A DNA stretch of 50,000 bases from Prorocentrum cordatum (GCA_963575745.1 CAUYUJ010006358.1:175001-225000); one strand, 5' to 3'. Shown: positions 9,779 through 18,257, numbered from the stretch's first letter. Numbers and translations are program-made. Notes: generated from the sequence alone by a model not told the origin.

Positions 9779-9851
9779 GATAGTTGACGATGCGGCAGAA
9801 GTAAAGCTGGCACCCTCCGAGCGGGCGGCCCAGCAGATCCAGGAGCAACTG
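9779..9851 (+). CDS. Candidate exon, unassigned
   Basis: The frame reads IVDDAAEVKLAPSERAAQQI followed by QEQLVG, a charged, amphipathic and protein-like stretch unlike the frames around it. It begins after CGACCCCCCTGAG (acceptor) and ends before GTTGGG (weak donor). No family is recognised, though a helix is likely. Purine-rich simple sequence begins directly downstream. Confidence 0.4.
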
Positions 9852-9854
9852 GTT

Positions 9855-10330
9855 GGGCAGGGTGGGGGGGGGAGGAAGGGGGAGGGGGGGGAGGTGGGGA
9901 GGAGAAGGAGAACGTTGAAGGAAGGGCTGGCCTGTTGTTCCACGGTTGTTTTGCGACTGATCAGCGGCGGGAAAGTTTCAGGCGGCGCACCCGACCTGCT
10001 GTACTTTTCACGACAGGAGAAGCATGGAGGAGTAGGAGGAGGAGGGGGATGAGGGATGGGGGACGAGGCTGAGGAGGGGGAGGCGGATCACATGCTCGTC
10101 GAAGGCTTTGGTTGGATGTTCTGGGAGATCTCCACAGGCGTTCGGAGGTTGGGGGAAGTTGTTGGAGGCTTAGGAGGAAGAGGATGAGCAAGTGAGCGAG
10201 AAGGATCACCGCAGGAAGACGAAGAGAGAGGAAGGAACAATGAAGCGGAGTGGAGGGAGACGAGAGAATGAGGAATTGGGGGGAAAAGATATGAGAAGGA
10301 TGTGGAGGAGGGAGACAAGTAGTTATAGCC
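9855..10330 (+). repeat. Purine-rich (G/GA/GGA) low-complexity region
   Basis: G runs and GGA/GAG triplets, heaviest at 9858-9925 and 10020-10330, with a strong purine bias on the + strand. This could form triplex (H-DNA) or be a pyrimidine-rich intron in minus-strand transcripts. Confidence 0.75.
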
Positions 10331-10339
10331 CAGGCGCAT

Positions 10340-11040
10340 GCCACTCGTGCTGAAATACACACTCCTGTGACAGGTTTCTTGCCTATAAGGACGTAGATCG
10401 GTGAATATGTTTGCCCCCCTCCCCCTCCTGGGGCCCCCCCTCTCCCTCCTCGCCCCGCCCCCGCCCCAGAGCGGAACCCGACCCCTGCCGCCCCCGGACG
10501 TGCACGGCCCCGACCGCTGCCGCGGCCCGAGAGGCTTCGCGGCCTCCAGGGCCTGACGCGCGTGGGGGCTCTCGCGGCCGAACGAAAGGGGGGGATCGGG
10601 AAAGGGGGGGATACGAAATCTGCTCGGCATGCAGCTGGTTTCGGCCCCGCCGCCGGGCCCATACCTCGGTACATGCGGCGCCGGGGGAGGCGCTGGGAGA
10701 ATCAGCCACGTGAGCTGATTCTCACCCCCCCCCCTTTGCTATCACGGCCCGGGGCTCTCACGGCCCTCCCCGACGCCCGGCGCCAGCGCTCGCTGCCGGT
10801 CGCTTCGCGCGAAGCGCTTGCCCACGGGGCCGGGTTTCGGCGCCTGCGGTGGCCAAGGTTCGGCGCGAGCCCTGCGGTTTTTCGGGGCCCTCCTCGGGGC
10901 GCCGCCACGCCGCGAGGAGAATCTCGCTGGATCTCGACGGGGGATGCAGGCAGGCGCTCGGACCGTGTGCGACAGAAAGAGAAAGAACCTAGGAAAAACC
11001 GAAAACACCCAGAAACAAAAGCCTTGCTGTTATATCCTTT
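10340..11040. other. GC-rich stretch without a supported gene
   Basis: Contains a C-rich segment (10410-10460) and several Arg/Pro-rich frames. No motif or repeat stands out until the pyrimidine tract at 11052. Confidence 0.45.
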
Positions 11041-11093
11041 CAGAGGTGGTTTGCTTTTTCCGCCTTTTTTGCATTTTCTGTGCGCCTCCGCAG

Positions 11094-11244
11094 GCTTCCC
11101 GCGGCGAGAGGTGCCGCGCGGAGCCTCCCGGAGGCCCACAAAGCGCGAGGACCACACCCTCGCGGCCAGGGACAGCCTGCGCTCCCGCGGGCGCCCAGGC
11201 CCGGCCGCGGTGCACAGCCTCGGACGGGGCTGGGACGAGGACAG
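11094..11244 (+). CDS. Candidate exon after strong pyrimidine tract
   Basis: The 40 bases before it are almost all pyrimidine and end CTCCGCAG, a textbook acceptor. The best frame includes RRPTKREDHTLAARDSLRSR and AAVHSLGRGWDEDR and ends at ACAG|GTCCCC. Two other frames are also open, so the reading is uncertain. No family is recognised. Confidence 0.3.
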
Positions 11245-11464
11245 GTCCCCATCCGGCCAGCGAAAAGCCGTCGGCCGCTCAAGGTTGACTCGGAGGTGGA
11301 CAGACCTCCTACCCCGACACGTCGATTAGGGAATTGGCTGTTTTCGGTTCGCGAGAGGGCGTCGCGGCCGTCACTTTTGCGGGTCCAGGTCCGTCGGTCT
11401 CGGTCCTAGGCCGTTTTCACTAAGGGGAGGTTTACTAAAGGGAGGTTTGTCCACCGCCGAAAGT

Positions 11465-11643
11465 TAGCGGGCGAAGAGCGGATTAAAATCGTTTTTTCCG
11501 TCGCTGGGGGCGCCTGTCCCAGGGCGGCTGGAAAGTTTATACCTTGACGTGCCACCGCAAGGGTATAAATTTTCCAGCCGCCCTGGGACAGGCGCCCCCG
11601 AGAGCGAAACAGTTTATTTTAGACCGTTCTTCGCCCGTTTATG
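11465..11643. repeat. 179-bp near-palindrome (large foldback)
   Basis: The core arms at 11506-11546 and 11558-11599 pair almost perfectly (two differences in about 41 bases), with an 11-base loop at 11547-11557. Weaker complementarity extends outward to about 11465 and 11643 (CGGGCGAAGA opposite TCTTCGCCCG). No coding content. It could be a MITE with minimal interior or a source of hairpin RNA. Confidence 0.92.
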
Positions 11644-11760
11644 AACGAGGTGTCAGAAACCAACGCCGAGGTCTTCAGGACATCGGACGCGGCTAGGACG
11701 GGGAGGAACCCGTCCCAGAGCGTTCTGGAACGCTCTCACTGGCGTCCTGGAAGGCTCTGA
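11641..11760 (+). CDS. Small 39-residue open frame beside foldback
   Basis: Begins ATGAACGAG at the outer edge of the foldback and reads MNEVSETNAEVFRTSDAAR and onward to a TGA. The first half has a natural composition. The second half overlaps a 20-base palindrome (AGAGCGTTC-TG-GAACGCTCT, about 11718-11737), so structure rather than coding may explain it. Confidence 0.2.
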   Translation: MNEVSETNAEVFRTSDAARTGRNPSQSVLERSHWRPGRL

Positions 11761-11833
11761 GGAGGCCGCGGCGCCCGATATATCCTCCAGAGCCGCCGGA
11801 TCTTACATATTCTCGATTTCTCCTCACCCAGTT

Positions 11834-11925
11834 TTGCACGCCGGTCGTTGGAAGTCGATATTTTGGGACTGCCAGATCCCAGTCTCTTTCAAGCGCTTTC
11901 CTATCTCAAGAGTCGGTATGCTTCT
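11834..11925 (+). repeat. Dispersed ACGCCGGTCGTTG repeat, copy 1
   Basis: CACGCCGGTCGTTG, then a CCAGAT/TCTCTTTCA block and CTATCTCAAG, aligns with 17966-18062 (CACGCCGGTCGTTG, CCAGATGTCA, CTACTTCAAG). The order is the same and identity about 65-70%. Confidence 0.6.
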
Positions 11926-12012
11926 GTTGTGTTTTCTTACTCTTTGGGAGGGCCTGGAGCCAATCCACTCTATCCGCCTTCCTCCTTCATGTTTGAAAGA
12001 GCGCGTTCTGTG

Positions 12013-12185
12013 GTCGCTTGGAGGGGAGGGGGGTTGGAACCGGACCCCCCCCTGTTTCCCCTCTCCTCGGGCCGGCGCTGCGCTTGGGTCGGCGGCGGCT
12101 GGCGACGGCGGCGGGGACGACGATTTCCATTTCTTGGCCGGCGCCGGCGCCTGCGGCGGCGGGCGGCGGTGGCGGGAAGCGTCGG
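12013..12185 (+). repeat. Left GC-rich inverted arm of GGT element
   Basis: GGGGGTTGGAACC, a C run, GGCCGGCGCTG and GGCTGGCGACGGCGG followed by GACGACGAT. The reverse complement of 12985-13110 has the same blocks in the same order. The two arms enclose the GGT array. Confidence 0.65.
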
Positions 12186-12189
12186 GAGG

Positions 12190-12985
12190 ACGACGGTGGT
12201 GGTGGTGGTGGTGGTGGGTTGTGGTGGTGGTGGTGGTGGCGGTGGTGGTGGTTGTGGCGGTGGGTGGTGTGGTGGTGGTGGTGGTGGTGGTGGTGATGGT
12301 GGTTTGGTGGTGGTGTGGTGGTGGTTGGTGGTGGTTTGTGGTGGGTTTTGGTGGTGGTGGTGGTGGTGGTGTGGTTTGGTGGTAGTCTGGTGGTGGTTTG
12401 TGGTGGTGGTGGTGGGTTGTGGTTGTGGCGGTGGTTTGTGGAGGTGGTGGGTGGTGGTGGTGGTGGTGGTGGTGGTGGTGGTGGTGGTGGTGGTGTGGTG
12501 GTTTCTGGTGGTGGTAGTGGTAGTGGGTTTTTGTGTTGGTGGTGGTGATGGTGAGTTGTGGTGGTGGTGGTGGTTTGTGGTGGTGGTTTGTGGTGGTGAT
12601 GGTGATGGTGAGTTGTGGTGGTGGTGGTTTGTGGGCGTTTGTCGTGGTGCTAAATAATGGTGGCGGTGGTTGTGTGGTGGTTTGTGGTGGTGGCAGTGGG
12701 TTGTGATGCTGGTATTGGTGGTGGTTGTGGCGGTGGTGTTGGTGTTGTGGTAGATTGTGGTGGTGGTGGTGGTGGTGGTGGTGGTGGTAGTGGTAGTGGG
12801 TTTTTGTGGTGGTGGTGGTGGTGGTTGTGGTGGTGGTGATGGTGAGTTGCGATGGTGGTTGTGGTGGTGGTTGTGGCTGCGGTGGTGGTGGTGGTTCTGT
12901 GGTGCTGTTGGCAGTGGTGGTGGTGGTGGTGGTGGCTTGAGGCGGTGGTGGTGGTGGTGGTGGTAGTGGTTGTGGTGGTGGTAGT
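12190..12985 (+). repeat. (GGT)n array, about 800 bp
   Basis: Almost entirely GTGGTG on the + strand, with GTT, GAT and GCG interruptions. The strand asymmetry is extreme: C is nearly absent. GGTGGTGGTGG can form two-layer G-quadruplexes. Frames read poly-Val/Trp/Gly, or Thr/His on the other strand, and are artefacts. Confidence 0.95.
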
Positions 12986-13150
12986 GGTTGTCATCGTCGC
13001 TGCGTTCCCGCCGTCGCCAGCGCCAGCGCCGGCGCTGCTGGCCGCCGCCAGCGCCGGCGCCGAGGGGGGGAGGGGGGGCTTGAACCCCCGCCCCCCCCTT
13101 TGGGAGGGGGGGGAGGTTGAAATCCTCCCCCCCGTTCTGGGCTGCCTCTG
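12985..13150 (-). repeat. Right GC-rich inverted arm of GGT element
   Basis: GTCATCGTCGCTGCG, CCGCCGTCGCCAGCGCC and a G run with CTTGAACCCCC. This is complementary to the left arm at 12013-12185. A partial direct copy (GTCATCGTCGCTGCG, CGCCAGCGCCGGC, GCCGAGGGGG) follows at 13152-13240. Confidence 0.65.
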
Positions 13151-13430
13151 GTCATCGTCGCTGCGTCCCCGCCGTGGGGGCTGCTAGCGGCCGCCAGCGC
13201 CGGCCCAGGCGCCGAGGCGCCGAGGGGGAGGGGGGGGGATTTTGAGGGGGGGTTCGGGAGGGGGGAGGGGGTTGGGGGGGAGGGGAGTCCCCTTGGTTTT
13301 GATCGACGGCGCCGAGTGTTGGGGGGGGCCCCCCCCGGTTTGAAACGCGCCGCCGAATGTTCCCAAGGCAAGCGCCCGTGAAAGGCGTTCTCTCTCATGT
13401 TTGTATCCACTTCTTCCGACCGACGCGCGT

Positions 13431-13635
13431 TGCTTGTGTTTCAGGCGGCCTCTCGAATGAGTCGCCATGGGGTGATTGGGTCCTGAGGGGAACGGGCCTT
13501 GATGTTTTTCGCCGTTTCCGTGCCCTCGGGGCCCTCCGCGGGTCCTGAGCCTGTCAAGAAAACAGGCCCAGGACTCGTTTCCTTCAGGACCTGTTTCCCT
13601 TATGCCGACGCTTGTGTTTCAGGCTTCTCGAATGA
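13431..13635 (+). repeat. Short direct repeat GCTTGTGTTTCAGGC
   Basis: GCTTGTGTTTCAGGC, then CTCTCGAATGAG or TTCTCGAATGAG, occurs at 13431-13458 and 13609-13635. Each copy contains a TTTCAG|G acceptor-like sequence. A related TTTGTGTTTCAGGC is at 19829-19842. Between the copies is a small hairpin at 13541-13574 (GTCCTGAGCCTGT / ACAGGCCCAGGAC). Confidence 0.65.
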
Positions 13636-13791
13636 GGTCCGAGGAGATGGGATCGGAGGATCGCGCCACATCGTGGATGCATCGGCGATGCGGCTCGCTG
13701 TGGAGCCCGATTTGCTCCACCCCGAGGTCGCCGACGCATCGGCGACGCATTGGCGTCGTCGGTGCGATCCTTCGACCCCATCTACTCGGAC
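13635..13791. mobile_element. TIR family 4 element, copy 1 (about 157 bp)
   Basis: The left end AGGTCCGAGGAGATGGGATC pairs with the right end GATCC...CGACCCCATCTACTCGGAC. Inner ATCGGCGATGC-type palindromes flank a short centre. The matching copy is 23425-23571. No coding capacity is apparent. Peptide-like frames such as GDASAMRL arise from the palindromes. Confidence 0.75.
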
Positions 13792-13853
13792 ATGATATGG
13801 GAGGTCACTAGCGATAGTCTGACGGGACGTCCTCGCGACCGAACCAGGGCTTG

Positions 13854-13895
13854 GATCTCATGGCCGTGGCCATGATACTTGCCCGGGTTTCATGT
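13854..13895 (+). repeat. TCATGGCC palindrome, dispersed
   Basis: TCATGGCC-G-TGGCCATGA followed by TACTTGCCCGGGTTTCATG. A similar arrangement (ATATCATGGC, GGCCATGATAT, TTTCCCCAGATTTCGTG) lies at 46158-46199, so this is a second small palindromic family. Confidence 0.55.
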
Positions 13896-13910
13896 TTTTT
13901 TTTCTCGGAG

Positions 13911-13972
13911 GGCACCAACTATACACCAACACCGATCCTGGCCAGGATCGGTGTTGGTGTATAGTTGGTGCC
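13911..13972. repeat. Perfect 62-bp palindrome
   Basis: Two 31-base arms with no spacer and no mismatch, centred between 13941 and 13942 (GATCCTGG|CCAGGATC). A diverged element with the same terminal words (CACCGATCCTGGCC and GGTGTAGGTGTATAGTTG) spans 39004-39141. Perfect symmetry implies a recent origin or active homogenisation. Confidence 0.98.
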
Positions 13973-14015
13973 TTCCTATTTTCTTGTTTCAACGCGTCTT
14001 TTGTCCCCCCCCCAG

Positions 14016-14206
14016 TAGGGGAACAAAAACATTCAAGAGGCCCGCGCGGATGCCTTGGATCGGGGGCTGGACCTTCTCCTCGGCGCGCGCTCCGGTGCGC
14101 CAGGGGGCGGCGCGGGAGGCGCCGCAACAGGGGGGCCCGGCGACGATCCGTGGAGTCCGCGCGGCTCTCTGAGTTTTTCATGCTTATGTCATCGTTTGCT
14201 TCCTGA
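14016..14206. mobile_element. TIR family 1 element, copy 2 (about 191 bp)
   Basis: Begins TAGGGGAACAAAAACATTCAA and GAGGCCCGCGCGGA, and ends GTCCGCGCGGCTCTCTGAG then ATGTCATCGTTTGCTTCCTGA. This is the most diverged of the four copies. The interior holds palindromic GGCGCG blocks and no gene. Confidence 0.8.
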
Positions 14207-14414
14207 CCCACGGGCCGCGCGCGCGCCTCTGGCCATGATCTGTGGACCCTCCTCTCGGGCGCTCGCCTCTTCGCGCTCCCGTCGCCCCACCGAGGTGGGA
14301 GATCACGTTCCACGCGCCCGTGAGAGTGCGGGCCTCCAGGGACCTCAAGGCCGAGGCGAGCCCGAGGGGGCCTGGCAGCCGCGGGAGGGCCCGTGCGGCG
14401 AGGGCAGGTGTCGC

Positions 14415-14674
14415 TGGGGGGACAGACGATGACACAAACATAAAAACTCGGAGGTCCGCGCGGATTCGTCGGGTCGGCGCTGGACCCCAATGATCCGAGC
14501 ATAAAATCTCGGAGGTCCGCGCGGATTCCTCGGATCGTTGCTGGGCCCCCCTGGCGGCGCCGAAGGCGCCGCCCCTGGCGTGCTCCGCGCGCCAGGGAAG
14601 GGGGTCCAGCGCCGATCCGAGGACGCCGCGCGGACCTCCGAGTTTGCATGTCTGTGTCATTGCTTGTTCCCCTA
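14415..14674. mobile_element. TIR family 1 element, copy 3 (duplicated left arm)
   Basis: The left arm occurs twice in tandem (14415-14490 and 14490-14560, both with CTCGGAGGTCCGCGCGGATT), followed by a GGCGCCGAAGGCGCC core and one right arm ending GTTCCCCTA at 14674. The extra arm suggests nested insertion or slippage within the palindrome. The right end abuts the exon-like frame at 14675. Confidence 0.85.
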
Positions 14675-14937
14675 GCCGAAGAAATGAAAGCATGGATTGA
14701 GGCGCGTGGATTAGCGACGTTCCCTCGTTTTTGTTCTCTGCGGCCTGCCTTGCTGGGTGATTGTGCAGAGGCAGGGGCCCCGCTAGATGCAGCACCCTTG
14801 CGCGTGATCTTGGTCATGGCGTCGCGGGGAGGCCACTGGTCGAAAGATGGACTCGCAATGGTCAGGGTGGATGCACAGAAGCGATGTGGGGTGGTGGTGA
14901 TCGCAACAGCGCTCGCGCGTGGCATGCGTCCATGTCT
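14675..14937 (+). CDS. Candidate exon starting at TIR element end
   Basis: The frame reads EEMKAWIEARGLATFPRFCS, later APLRVILVMASRGGHWSKDG and VDAQKRCGVVVIATALARGM, with a natural composition and mixed third positions. It begins right after CATTGCTTGTTCCCCTAG, where the element's terminal pyrimidines plus flanking G make a usable acceptor. It ends in GTCTGTGTGTGTGTG, a possible donor. A start inside the element (14648) is also possible. No family is recognised. The next exon candidate is at 15179. Confidence 0.42.
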
Positions 14938-15178
14938 GTGTGTGTGTGTGCTTCCTTGTGCTCTCGGTGCCTCAGGGGAGTCCGGGCTGGGAAGAGGTCG
15001 CGGGCAGTCTGAAAATTGAGCAACTGTGGCCAGCAACAGAGGAAGGGGGAAGGAGAGGAGCCGAGACGGGAGGAGAGCGAAGACGTGCGCGACGGGAGGG
15101 GCGAGCGGGTGAAGCGGGGAGTCGAAGGGGGGTAGCCACGGAAGCCAGCGCATCCTTAGCTCAGCCGTCGCCGCACAG

Positions 15179-15265
15179 GTCGTCTCTCTGAAGCAGCCTG
15201 GTGACGTCTTTGTGGCCGCCGCCTGCGAGGATGGAGACTGGACGCTCGGCCGGCTTCAAATCTGA
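15179..15265 (+). CDS. Candidate terminal exon
   Basis: Follows TCAGCCGTCGCCGCACAG, a good acceptor. The 28 codons to a TGA read VVSLKQPGDVFVAAACEDGD then WTLGRLQI. Composition and third-base GC are convincingly coding, and the piece has no internal start, as expected for an exon. It probably belongs with 14675-14937. No domain is recognised. Confidence 0.45.
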   Translation, partial: VVSLKQPGDVFVAAACEDGDWTLGRLQI

Positions 15266-15307
15266 AGTTCGGAAGGTCTTGACAGCGAGTTGGGGTCTGA
15301 AGTGATG

Positions 15308-15465
15308 GCGGTACAGTCGGGGCGCTGAAGAAGGAACCCTCTTCGTTGTGGAGGGGCTCCGTGCTCCTTGATTGTTTCGCAGCTTGCCTTAGGTTGTCCT
15401 TGGGATTTCGATGGGGAATCGAAGTTTCATATATGGAAAAAAGGGGCCTCGTTCCTTGCTTAGGG
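15308..15465 (+). repeat. Dispersed composite repeat, 3' part
   Basis: TACAGTCGGGGCGCTGAAGA, GAGGGGCTCCGTGCTCCTT and AATCGAAGTTTCATATATGGA correspond to 23750-23880 in order. This locus carries the second half of the composite whose first half is at 4271. Only 23.6 kb has both. Confidence 0.78.
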
Positions 15466-15654
15466 TTCCTTAGGTCAACGCCCCGACTGTAGGACGGGGA
15501 CGTGGCAGGCATGCGATGATGGAGTCAGCGCTGTTCGAAAGGACGGGCGGATGATGAGTCGGAGGCACAGGCAAGCAGTGCGGTGTTGTAAGCATTACTC
15601 CATTCGCGCATCCCCTCGTGATTGTGACCATTACAGAACGAGACGCTTACAACT

Positions 15655-16281
15655 TTGCCGTCGCTTTCGAGGACGCTCCTTACGCCCCGCGAGCGGATAG
15701 GAAGCGTGGCGAGGCGTGTGCTGATTGGTGGTGCGGAGCGCTATTTGAAAATCCGTCTCAGAGAGCGAACGTTCGGGCCCAGCGTGGGACCGACGTGCAC
15801 GTTCAGCCTGCCTGGACTGTCCGCGAAACCGGACCTGGCTGACAATGGTGGTAAGATTTTGATTTTAGCCAAGAGTGGAATCGAGTCGGCGATCGACGTT
15901 CTATCCTCGCCTCTCCCGCTGCGCACCCTCTCTGGGCAGCATGTTGGCGTGGCATGGGTCAACGTCCTGCTTTCCAGAGGCGTGTTCTTTTCATCCATGC
16001 CATTCTCCCCAGCCCCTCGGAGGGTTGGGGCAGGAACGGCTGTTTTTCAAATGTGTCCACGGTTCGGTCGGTCTGGCGGCATCACAGTCTGTTGCATTCG
16101 ATCGATTCGGTTCAGTCGGGTGTGCAGTCGCTGCTGCGTCGCTGCCTCCTTCTCGGCCGCTACTACTACCCTAGTCAAAATTAACCTCGAAAACGGCGAA
16201 CACGCCCCTGCGATGGCGGCGCGCCCTTCGATGTCGATAGGACGCCCCTCCAATGTCGGGGCCAGCGCAAAGGTGGTCTGA
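15655..16281 (+). CDS. Unassigned 208-residue open frame
   Basis: The longest frame in the window that is not repeat-driven and sits in only moderately GC-rich DNA. It reads RVLIGGAERYLKIRLRERTF, GGKILILAKSGIESAIDVLS and QHVGVAWVNVLLSRGVFFSS, a balanced mix. Against it, the part from about 16085 to 16160 overlaps a dispersed repeat and the Met is not in a notable context. No family is recognised. It could be an exon read through into an intron at the 3' side. Confidence 0.3.
   Translation: MPSLSRTLLTPRERIGSVARRVLIGGAERYLKIRLRERTFGPSVGPTCTFSLPGLSAKPDLADNGGKILILAKSGIESAIDVLSSPLPLRTLSGQHVGVAWVNVLLSRGVFFSSMPFSPAPRRVGAGTAVFQMCPRFGRSGGITVCCIRSIRFSRVCSRCCVAASFSAATTTLVKINLENGEHAPAMAARPSMSIGRPSNVGASAKVV
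16085..16160 (+). repeat. Dispersed TTCGGTCGG repeat, copy 2
   Basis: TTCGGTTCAGTCGG, GCTGCTGCGTCGC and CCTTCTCGG parallel 7568-7640. Confidence 0.55.
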
Positions 16282-16289
16282 CCGGGAAC

Positions 16290-16690
16290 GACTCGGAACT
16301 TCTATGACGATCGACATTGGACAGGCGGCGCATACAAGTACCTCGCAGTCATCGCTACTCTGTCCAACATCTCCCCACAAACAGTTCAGCCACGTAAGAC
16401 ATTTTTGATATTAATTTTGACGAGGGTTGTAGTGTACTCGGGGGTTCGGTCGGTTTCGGTTTCGCTGCCGGTTCAGGCGGTTCTCGGTGTTGCCATTGCC
16501 GAGGGCGGCCTGGAATGGGGATTCGGTCGCTTGTCGCCAACATTGTCAGACCTATCCCCACCCCCAGTGGGCCAGGGATCCTCAACGCCACCAGCTTGCC
16601 CCCTCGAGGTGGGCACGGATGCCGCGAACCCCCACGGCCAGGGCATCTACCATCTTGAGCCACGCGCAAAGGGGGGTGGGGGTAGGGGGG
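16290..16690. other. No supported gene
   Basis: Mixed-composition sequence with one more GGTTCGGTCGG word (16444). I see no exon with splice support and no array. Confidence 0.4.
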
Positions 16691-16812
16691 GTGGCTTCTC
16701 GGAAGGAGGCTGCTTCTTAGAAGGCGCGGGTCTTGTTTGTAGATGTAAGGCCCGCGCCCTCTAAGAAGCAGCCTCCTTCTGAGAAGCTTTCCCCCCTCCC
16801 CCTTCCCCCTCA
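16672..16812. repeat. Long hairpin with 40-bp stem
   Basis: The arms 16695-16734 and 16747-16786 match at 37 of 40 positions around a 12-base loop (GTTTGTAGATGT). At least two of the three differences would be G-U pairs in RNA. G-rich and C-rich flanks extend the pairing outward. The stem contains AAGGAGGCTGCTTCT, and GCAGCCTCCTTCTGAGAA is repeated again at 16812-16829. The sequence is akin to the CTTCTCAGAAGG family. Confidence 0.93.
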
Positions 16813-16829
16813 GCAGCCTCCTTCTGAGA

Positions 16830-17070
16830 ATGCACGAAAAGAATGCAAGGGCCTTGGAAGGCCATGTCGACACTTTGCGAGAGGGGCGCGGCCAGCGAAA
16901 GCGGCCAAGGATGGGCCGAAGTGGAAGGATGCTAGGGTCACCTTGGAAAGTTGCTGATCCTTACTATGCGCGTTGACTGTACCATGCAGTACAGGCACGG
17001 CGAACAGGGAATTGGCCTGCAAAAGCAGGAGCCCCACGGAGATCCCCCGCAGGTTCAAGAACGGCCGATC
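16830..17070. other. No supported gene
   Basis: Short frames only. Nothing distinctive apart from the approach to the GGTTGTC words. Confidence 0.4.
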
Positions 17071-17074
17071 AATA

Positions 17075-17200
17075 TATGTAGGCTTGTCCAAGGGGGGTCT
17101 AGATCCCCGCTCGATTGTCCCAGGGGTTGTCTGGAGTAGGTCGTCCCGTCGTCATTGATCAGCGTGGGTTGTCCGGATTGCTCAGGGGGTTGTCTGGTTT
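17075..17200 (+). repeat. Loose GGTTGTC(T/C) repeats
   Basis: TTGTCCAAGGGG, TTGTCCCAGGGGTTGTCTGGA, GGTTGTCCGGA and GGGGGTTGTCTGG recur irregularly. The word is that of the 2698-2840 minisatellite, but the spacing is not regular. Confidence 0.5.
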
Positions 17201-17462
17201 TTTTGTTCCGGATCGGGTTCTCTTTCCATGGAGTATCGTAGATCCTCTTGCCGTCGAGATTTCTCAACGTATATAGAGATATCATGACTGCAGGCCCACC
17301 GACGCCGACGTCGAGGGAGCATCGATTGCCCCGAGGATGAGCCCTCGCACGCCCAGGGGGGGCCCGGCCGGCCGGCTGGCCCACAGGATCGAGCTCATCG
17401 GGGAGCCAGGCTTCATAGCTATCTCCGTGGTCGGTCGGCAGCTGCCCCGAGGGGAAGGGTCA

Positions 17463-17689
17463 AGCAGTGGCGAAGCGTCCTGGCTTGCCTATAGCCCTAC
17501 CAAACAACGTTCTAAGAACTTCTGGTGGTTCCCACGAATTGTTCTTAGAACAGTTCTGGCGGAGTCTGTCTTGTTTTAGCACATCGGGTGTTTGTTCTAA
17601 GAACACTGTTTTTGTTCTTAGAACATGTTTGGGTTCTAAGAATATTTCGTGGTAGGACTATAGGAATGCCGGTACGGTCGGTCCCTGCT
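17463..17689. mobile_element. TIR family 3 element, copy 1 (227 bp)
   Basis: Terminal inverted repeats of about 40 bases (AGCAG...CCTATAGCCCTACCA against TGGTAGGACTATAGG...CTGCT), about 75% matched. The interior carries four copies of the palindrome GTTCTAAGAAC/GTTCTTAGAAC and one decayed copy. The second copy, in the same orientation, is at 18759-18980. No coding capacity. MITE-like. Confidence 0.85.
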
Positions 17690-17707
17690 CAACAGGGGGG
17701 CCCAGGG

Positions 17708-17854
17708 TCAAGTCGGGCATGTCCGTCTACAGAAGGAAAATCCAGAAACAGTCCAGAACTAGTCCGGGGACGATAGTTCTGGTATTTTTTGCCCATGTCT
17801 GAGTAGTTTGCTTTTCCTCAAAAGTCTGCCCGTAGGAGGACACGCCCGACTTAA
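17708..17854. mobile_element. TIR family 2 element, copy 1 (147 bp)
   Basis: Ends TCAAGTCGGGCATGTCC and GGACACGCCCGACTTAA. The interior is distinctly more AT-rich than the surroundings. Sister copies are at 20649-20799, 22997-23159 and 24387-24539. It lies 18 bases after the family 3 element. Confidence 0.88.
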
Positions 17855-17965
17855 GCCCAGGGTCGGAGGGAGGATGGGCCCCCCCAAAAGCTGCACAGCC
17901 GGCGCCTGCTCGGCGGCCCCGGGCGTTTGCACAGCAGCGTGTCTCTGTTCGTTCCCCCCTTCACG

Positions 17966-18062
17966 CCGGTCGTTGAAAGTAGGGACGTTTGGATCCCCAG
18001 ATGTCAATCTACTTCAGCCGCCTTTCTACTTCAAGGATCGAGTGGTTTGCTTCTTCCCTCTT
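17966..18062 (+). repeat. Dispersed ACGCCGGTCGTTG repeat, copy 2
   Basis: Partner of 11834-11925. Continuing rightwards, CCACTTCTTCCGACCGACG at 18119-18137 is also found at 13408-13426, showing a third partial relative. Confidence 0.6.
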
Positions 18063-18203
18063 CAGGGGGCGGCCGGACGCCCAATCTACTTCCACGCCTT
18101 CCTGCTTGATGCATGTACCCACTTCTTCCGACCGACGAGCAGGCTGCGTCTGCAGAACAGGTGGCCTCGCCTGCAGATGTTTTTTCTGTTTGGAGGGTGG
18201 GTT

Positions 18204-18257
18204 CCCTGCCCTCCACAGGAGCCGCCCAGCAGACCCTCGCCCCGTGGAGGGCAGGGG
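18204..18257. repeat. Hairpin CCCTGCCCTCCAC / GTGGAGGGCAGGG
   Basis: A 13-base perfect stem with a loop of about 27 bases. The flanks are GC-rich and no element boundaries are visible. Confidence 0.75.

Noticed and set aside
8062-9813. Open frames of 400-580 residues rich in Thr/His/Ala or Cys/Val/Arg
   Set aside because: They are translations of the (CA/CG)n tract. Both strands are open simply because the repeat contains no stop codons.
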